Assembly (NCBI GenBank): GCA_964507185.1
Contig: CAZDOY010000080.1
Span: 1-9,416 of the forward strand
DNA: 9,416 nt
Origin: CAVRTJ01 sp964507185
Lineage (GTDB): Bacteria > Acidobacteriota > UBA4820 > DSQY01
Direction of reading: 5' to 3'
Within the stretch, counting starts at the first letter, position 1; each line of letters starts with the position of its first letter. This document shows positions 6,919-9,416 of this stretch, in pieces. Both the position numbers and the translations under genes were made by a program. The notes beneath the pieces are model-generated. The model was not told the origin of the DNA and did no database searches. It saw only the letters and a program-made list of their open reading frames with translations.

Positions 6919-7647
6919 TCAACCGCCCGAGGCGAAGACCTTCCTGAGCAGTTCGGTGGTCCGTGCCGCCGGATCTTTCCGGATGCGCTTCTCCTGCTGG
7001 CCCAGAACGGTGAACAGGCCCTTCAGGGTCCTGTTCGTGACGTAGGTGTCCAGGTCGACGGCCGGGGTGGTGACAAACGGCAGCTTGTTGTACCGGTCGG
7101 CCAGGCGGTTGTATGCCTTGTAGAGCCCCACGTTTTTCATGCTCCTCTCGACCACCGGCCTGAATTTCTCGCGCAGCGTATCCGCCGTGTGCGCCCGGAA
7201 ATAATCCGTCGCCGCCGTGTTGCCCCCGCGCAGGATCCTGTAGGCGTCCGGCAGGGACATCTGCTTGATCGCGTTGACGAAGACGGGGCGGGCCTCGCTC
7301 GCGGCCTGTTCGGCGGCCCTGTTCATGGCCGTCTCCAGATCGTCGACCTCCCGGCCGAACCCGATCTTTCGCATGGTTTGAGCCATGTGCCGATACTGTT
7401 CCGGCAGAGCGATTCGGATGAGCGCGTTGCCCAGGAACCCGTCCACTCTGGAAGTCTTGAGCACGGTCCGCTCGGTGCCGACCTCGAGCGCCTGCTTCAG
7501 CCCCTGTGCGACGGTCTGTTCGTCGAGGCCGCCCCCCTGCTGCGCGAGCACGCCGTCGAGCTGTCCCTGCAGTTCCGCGCACGATCCGGCCGCCAGCAGC
7601 AGCCCCGAAAGGACGCACGCGGTCAGAAAACGATTAAAACGTTTCAT
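6919..7647 (-). CDS. DUF4197 family putative lipoprotein
   Basis: A 242-aa exported protein of the DUF4197 family, whose function is unknown. The start is ATG at 7647, chosen because GGGGAGG lies five bases upstream and a signal peptide follows at once. A longer in-frame start at 7698 adds 17 residues that would spoil the signal peptide. Basic residues MKRFNR precede a hydrophobic stretch ending LLLAAGSC, so Cys23 is a likely lipidation site, although Ala at -3 is not the preferred residue. Family patterns seen are DGFLGNALIRIALPE (about 69-83), DDLETAMNRAAE (102-113), GGNTAATDYFR (141-151) and IRKDPAARTTELLRKVF (222-238) at the C-terminus. Length and motif order match the family. It probably sits in the outer or inner membrane facing the periplasm. 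It precedes the rhomboid gene on the same strand, 284 bp away. Confidence 0.92.
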   Translation of the reverse strand: MKRFNRFLTACVLSGLLLAAGSCAELQGQLDGVLAQQGGGLDEQTVAQGLKQALEVGTERTVLKTSRVDGFLGNALIRIALPEQYRHMAQTMRKIGFGREVDDLETAMNRAAEQAASEARPVFVNAIKQMSLPDAYRILRGGNTAATDYFRAHTADTLREKFRPVVERSMKNVGLYKAYNRLADRYNKLPFVTTPAVDLDTYVTNRTLKGLFTVLGQQEKRIRKDPAARTTELLRKVFASGG

Positions 7648-7676
7648 GTTCGCCTCCCCGCCACCCGGACCTCGTG

Positions 7677-7715
7677 TGGTGACACCATACTCACCCACCC
7701 CCTGCGAAGGGTCAA
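7677..7715 (-). promoter_or_regulatory. Candidate promoter/operator of the DUF4197 gene
   Basis: On the minus strand TTGACC (7715-7710) matches five of six -35 bases. The best downstream -10 choices are poor: GAGTAT at 17 bp or TATGGT at 20 bp. The odd palindrome TGGTG-A-CACCA (7677-7687) lies at this -10 position, about 30 nt upstream of the start codon, and could be an operator. Both assignments rest only on motif appearance. Confidence 0.22.
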
Positions 7716-7795
7716 GAACCTGCGACGTGGTGACGCTGGGAACGGCCGGGCCGCGAGGCCGCGCCGCAACTCGGGGCCGGATGCCCGTCGTTCAG

Positions 7796-7810
7796 GGCGG
7801 ATTCGCCGCC
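7796..7810 (-). terminator. Short stem-loop directly after the 112-aa gene stop
   Basis: GGCGG (7796-7800) and CCGCC (7806-7810) form a 5-bp GC stem with a 5-nt loop one base beyond the stop codon on the minus strand. No U-run follows, so termination by this element is doubtful. Confidence 0.2.
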
Positions 7811-7811
7811 T

Positions 7812-8150
7812 TCAGCCGGCCGCACGCCTGCGCTCGGGCTCGAGGAACTGGCCCAGGCGGAGCGTGGGCAGGCGGCTGAGCTTCTGGGGAGACGTGCGCT
7901 CGGCGAGGTTGGTCTCGATCCAGTTGGCGTAGTCCTTCTCGTTCCAGGCGTAGCCCGGGGAACAACCCTCCGCCTCGTAGAGTGCGGCGACATGGCCCCG
8001 GGCGACCTGCCGACCCCATTCCAGGGCGGCGTTCTCGGTCTCGGCCTCGATGAAAACACCCATGCACTCTTCCTCGTCGAATCCGTTCACGAGGTTGTCG
8101 ACACGCTGGTCCGGCGTTTCGTAGAAAAAGATGAAGAGGTGTTTTTTCAT
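7812..8150 (-). CDS. Small uncharacterised protein (112 aa)
   Basis: I do not recognise a named family. The start is ATG at 8150, with GAGG six bases upstream. A longer in-frame opening to 8324 lacks such support and reads like non-coding translation. The protein is soluble, with no signal or membrane segment. A hydrophobic strand (KKHLFIFFYE, 2-11) is followed by an acidic loop, a second strand GVFIEAET (31-38), a helix ENAALEWGRQVARGHVAALY (39-58), then WNEKDYANWIE (69-79) and a basic C-terminal tail. The pattern of a strand ending in EAET/S, an EALEWG helix and a final W...W-I-E segment recalls small orphan proteins of about 80-110 aa in varied bacteria; this is recollection, not a search. 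It lies 164 bp upstream of the DUF4197 gene on the same strand and diverges from the Fe-S gene. Confidence 0.75.
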   Translation of the reverse strand: MKKHLFIFFYETPDQRVDNLVNGFDEEECMGVFIEAETENAALEWGRQVARGHVAALYEAEGCSPGYAWNEKDYANWIETNLAERTSPQKLSRLPTLRLGQFLEPERRRAAG

Positions 8151-8299
8151 GTGAATCCTCGCATGGAAGAAGCGTCCCATCTCATGGTCCAACGTGAGAA
8201 AACGACCAGCCCTACCCAACGCGTTTCGGGGCGCTTCGATTTCATTGTGGTCCCGAATGTTTTCGATGTCGTTGCGGGCGGGTTGTGGCCGCGACACGT

Positions 8300-8328
8300 T
8301 TGTAATTTCTTTCGGCCGGATCAATACT
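8300..8328 (+). promoter_or_regulatory. Weak sigma70-like promoter candidate for the Fe-S gene
   Basis: TTGTAA (8300-8305, 4/6) and AATACT (8323-8328, 4/6) are 17 bp apart, in the most AT-rich part of the 202-bp divergent spacer 8151-8352. TACTAG (8325-8330, 19-bp spacing) is an alternative -10. The predicted start near 8335 would leave a leader of about 18 nt. I see nothing else in this spacer and no clear promoter for the divergent 112-aa gene. Confidence 0.25.
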
Positions 8329-8352
8329 AGAACAGTGCTGATGGGGGTCTCA

Positions 8353-9231
8353 ATGTGCGACTTCTGCCACCGCCACGGGGACGGAGAAAAGTGGTATCTG
8401 CAGGCGCGGAACTACAGCCGCGAACTCGCCGAGCGTCCGCAGAGCAAAAAGAAACTGGAAAAAGTCATAGACACGGTCCTGGACAACTCCTGGAAATTCC
8501 CCGCGCAGATCAGGCAGTTTCAGCGGGCGCCCCGCGCGATGCGGTGGCTGGTCAACAAATATACGGACTGGGACCTGAAGCGCAACCACCACGGGCAGGT
8601 CGTTCCGCTCGAAGACCTCCGGCTCCTGCTGTCCGACGTGATCACGACCGTCGTCCGCCTGCCGTGCATCTGCCGCAAGGGCGCCAGCGGCTCGGGACCC
8701 GCCTACTGCATGGCCATCACGACCGCGCCCGGGACATGGGACGAAACGTGCCGCAGGCTTGTCTTTGAGGAAAAGGCGAACGGGCGGTTCTCGGACTTCG
8801 ACGTGGCCGGGCTGCAGACGCTGTCCACGGACGAAGCCCTCGCTCTGTGCGAGAAGTTCGAGAAGGAAGGCCTGGTCCACACGCTGTGGACCTTCGGTTC
8901 CCCCTTTATCGGCGGTCTGTGCAACTGCGACCCGGCCAGCTGCGGCGCCCTGCGCTTCCTCATGGGCGGCCTGGAGGTTCTCGCGCCCGGCGAGTACAGG
9001 GCCGACGTAGATCCGGACCTCTGCAAAGGCTGCCGTGGACGAGGCTGCGAAAAGCGCTGCCCGTTCGGCGCCGTGTCCTTTGACGTTTCACGAGGCAAGG
9101 CGGCCGCCGACGCCCGGCGATGCTACGGCTGCGGCCTGTGCCGCACGGTCTGCCCGCAGGGCGCCATCCGTCTCCTGCCCCGCACCTACGCCGACCCGCC
9201 CGTCCTCCTGCCGACGGCCGCTCCCGCGTGA
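8353..9231 (+). CDS. Cysteine-rich ferredoxin-like 4Fe-4S protein
   Basis: A 292-aa cytoplasmic protein, probably an electron-transfer or Fe-S protein of the uncharacterised type found in anaerobes that begins MCxFCxxHGxGxxWYL. The start at 8353 places this conserved-looking N-terminus (MCDFCHRHGDGEKWYLQARNYS) at residue 1, with GGGGG (8343-8347) five bases upstream. ATG at 8341 is in frame and cannot be excluded. The C-terminal ferredoxin module has C224-x2-C227-x4-C232-x3-C236-P and C257-x2-C260-x2-C263-x3-C267-P. The first has x4 where a classical ferredoxin has x2. Upstream are C105-x-C107...C119 in LPCICRKG...YCMAI and C190-x-C192-x4-C197 in GLCNCDPASC, which could ligate another cluster or metal. 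No transmembrane segment or signal peptide is seen. Partner and reaction are unknown; the neighbour encoded divergently gives no hint. Ferredoxin-like nature is secure, exact role is not. Confidence 0.9.
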   Translation: MCDFCHRHGDGEKWYLQARNYSRELAERPQSKKKLEKVIDTVLDNSWKFPAQIRQFQRAPRAMRWLVNKYTDWDLKRNHHGQVVPLEDLRLLLSDVITTVVRLPCICRKGASGSGPAYCMAITTAPGTWDETCRRLVFEEKANGRFSDFDVAGLQTLSTDEALALCEKFEKEGLVHTLWTFGSPFIGGLCNCDPASCGALRFLMGGLEVLAPGEYRADVDPDLCKGCRGRGCEKRCPFGAVSFDVSRGKAAADARRCYGCGLCRTVCPQGAIRLLPRTYADPPVLLPTAAPA

Positions 9232-9274
9232 CCCGCCCATGGGTCGAACAGGGAGACGGTGAGGCAAAAAGCGG

Positions 9275-9302
9275 TTATGAGTTGTGAGTGCTGGATTTTG
9301 AG
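9275..9302. repeat. Degenerate heptamer array, TTNTGAG type (4 units)
   Basis: TTATGAG, TTGTGAG, TGCTGGA (divergent) and TTTTGAG follow in exact 7-nt phase, 43 bp after the Fe-S gene stop. The tail 9232-9416 contains no gene that I can support. Confidence 0.5.
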
Positions 9303-9374
9303 TCGATATACTTATCTTCTTTTCAGGTACAAAGCGCCTGTATCGGCTCGCGGTAGCCAGCCCATCCCTTTCCT

Positions 9375-9395
9375 TCTTCAACCTTAACCCTTTAC
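9375..9395. repeat. Degenerate heptamer array, CCTTNAC type (3 units)
   Basis: TCTTCAA, CCTTAAC and CCTTTAC run in 7-nt phase. The last unit is identical to the last unit of the array at 4927-4947 beside the assembly gap. Confidence 0.45.
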
Positions 9396-9416
9396 CACGC
9401 CGGGCTCACACGACCG

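Noticed and set aside
4937..7045. 702-codon plus-strand open frame across the gap, opposite the rhomboid and part of the DUF4197 gene
   Set aside because: It runs through 100 N, is antisense to two well-supported genes and shows no domain pattern.
8194..8352. Upstream extension of the Fe-S reading frame to 8194
   Set aside because: The extra 53 residues have no RBS support and lie in the promoter-like divergent spacer; the conserved-looking N-terminus begins at 8353.
8353..8370. CDFCH at the N-terminus of the Fe-S protein as a CxxCH cytochrome c haem site
   Set aside because: There is no signal peptide, so the protein would not reach the periplasm where c-type haem is attached. The motif fits better with metal or Fe-S ligation.
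9230..9245. GACCC/GGGTC stem-loop after the Fe-S gene as an intrinsic terminator
   Set aside because: Only 5 bp of stem, overlapping the stop codon, and no U-run follows.
9307..9312. TATACT near the window end as a -10 box
   Set aside because: Good -10 match but no reasonable -35 at 16-18 bp, and no downstream gene visible in the window.
1..9416. CRISPR array, tRNA, rRNA, transposon or defence system
   Set aside because: No regularly spaced direct repeats of CRISPR length, no tRNA-like cloverleaf, no rRNA segment, and no transposase, nuclease-toxin or other recognisable defence gene were seen on either strand.

Overview
The window is GC-rich bacterial chromosome, apparently from an environmental or metagenome assembly, since a run of exactly 100 N sits at 4991-5090. 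Gene content (Kup potassium transporter, RecD2 helicase, rhomboid protease, DUF4197 lipoprotein, a cysteine-rich ferredoxin-like protein starting MCDFCHRHG) points to a Gram-negative anaerobe, most likely a Desulfobacterota/deltaproteobacterial-type organism. This is an inference from gene families, not from a marker gene. There are no rRNA, tRNA, transposase, phage, CRISPR or recognisable defence genes.

Layout. 1-1889 (minus): kup, complete except for its stop codon. 1890-1988: spacer with a good sigma70-type promoter for kup and a perfect 7-bp dyad centred on its -10 box. 1989-4217 (minus): recD2. 4218-4504: divergent spacer with a candidate recD2 promoter, a degenerate heptamer array, an imperfect stem-loop and a weak sigma54-like site. 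4505-4804 (plus): small orphan alpha/beta protein. 4805-4990: two more heptamer arrays, then the assembly gap. 5091-6634 (minus): rhomboid intramembrane protease with a long N-terminal domain; its C-terminus is lost in the gap. 6635-6918: a 284-bp gene-free spacer rich in inverted repeats, some mutually exclusive. 6919-7647 (minus): DUF4197 lipoprotein. 7812-8150 (minus): uncharacterised 112-aa protein. 8353-9231 (plus): Fe-S protein with two ferredoxin-type cysteine motifs and further cysteine clusters. 9232-9416: no gene, two heptamer arrays.

The genes do not form an obvious pathway. They look like ordinary housekeeping or accessory chromosomal genes in short transcription units. I do not see a convincing new multi-gene system. 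The points most worth a second look are: five short arrays with 7-nt periodicity but different unit sequences, confined to three of the intergenic spacers; the dyad on the kup -10 box; competing long-range pairings upstream of the rhomboid gene; the extra domains on the rhomboid; and the unusual cysteine layout of the Fe-S protein.
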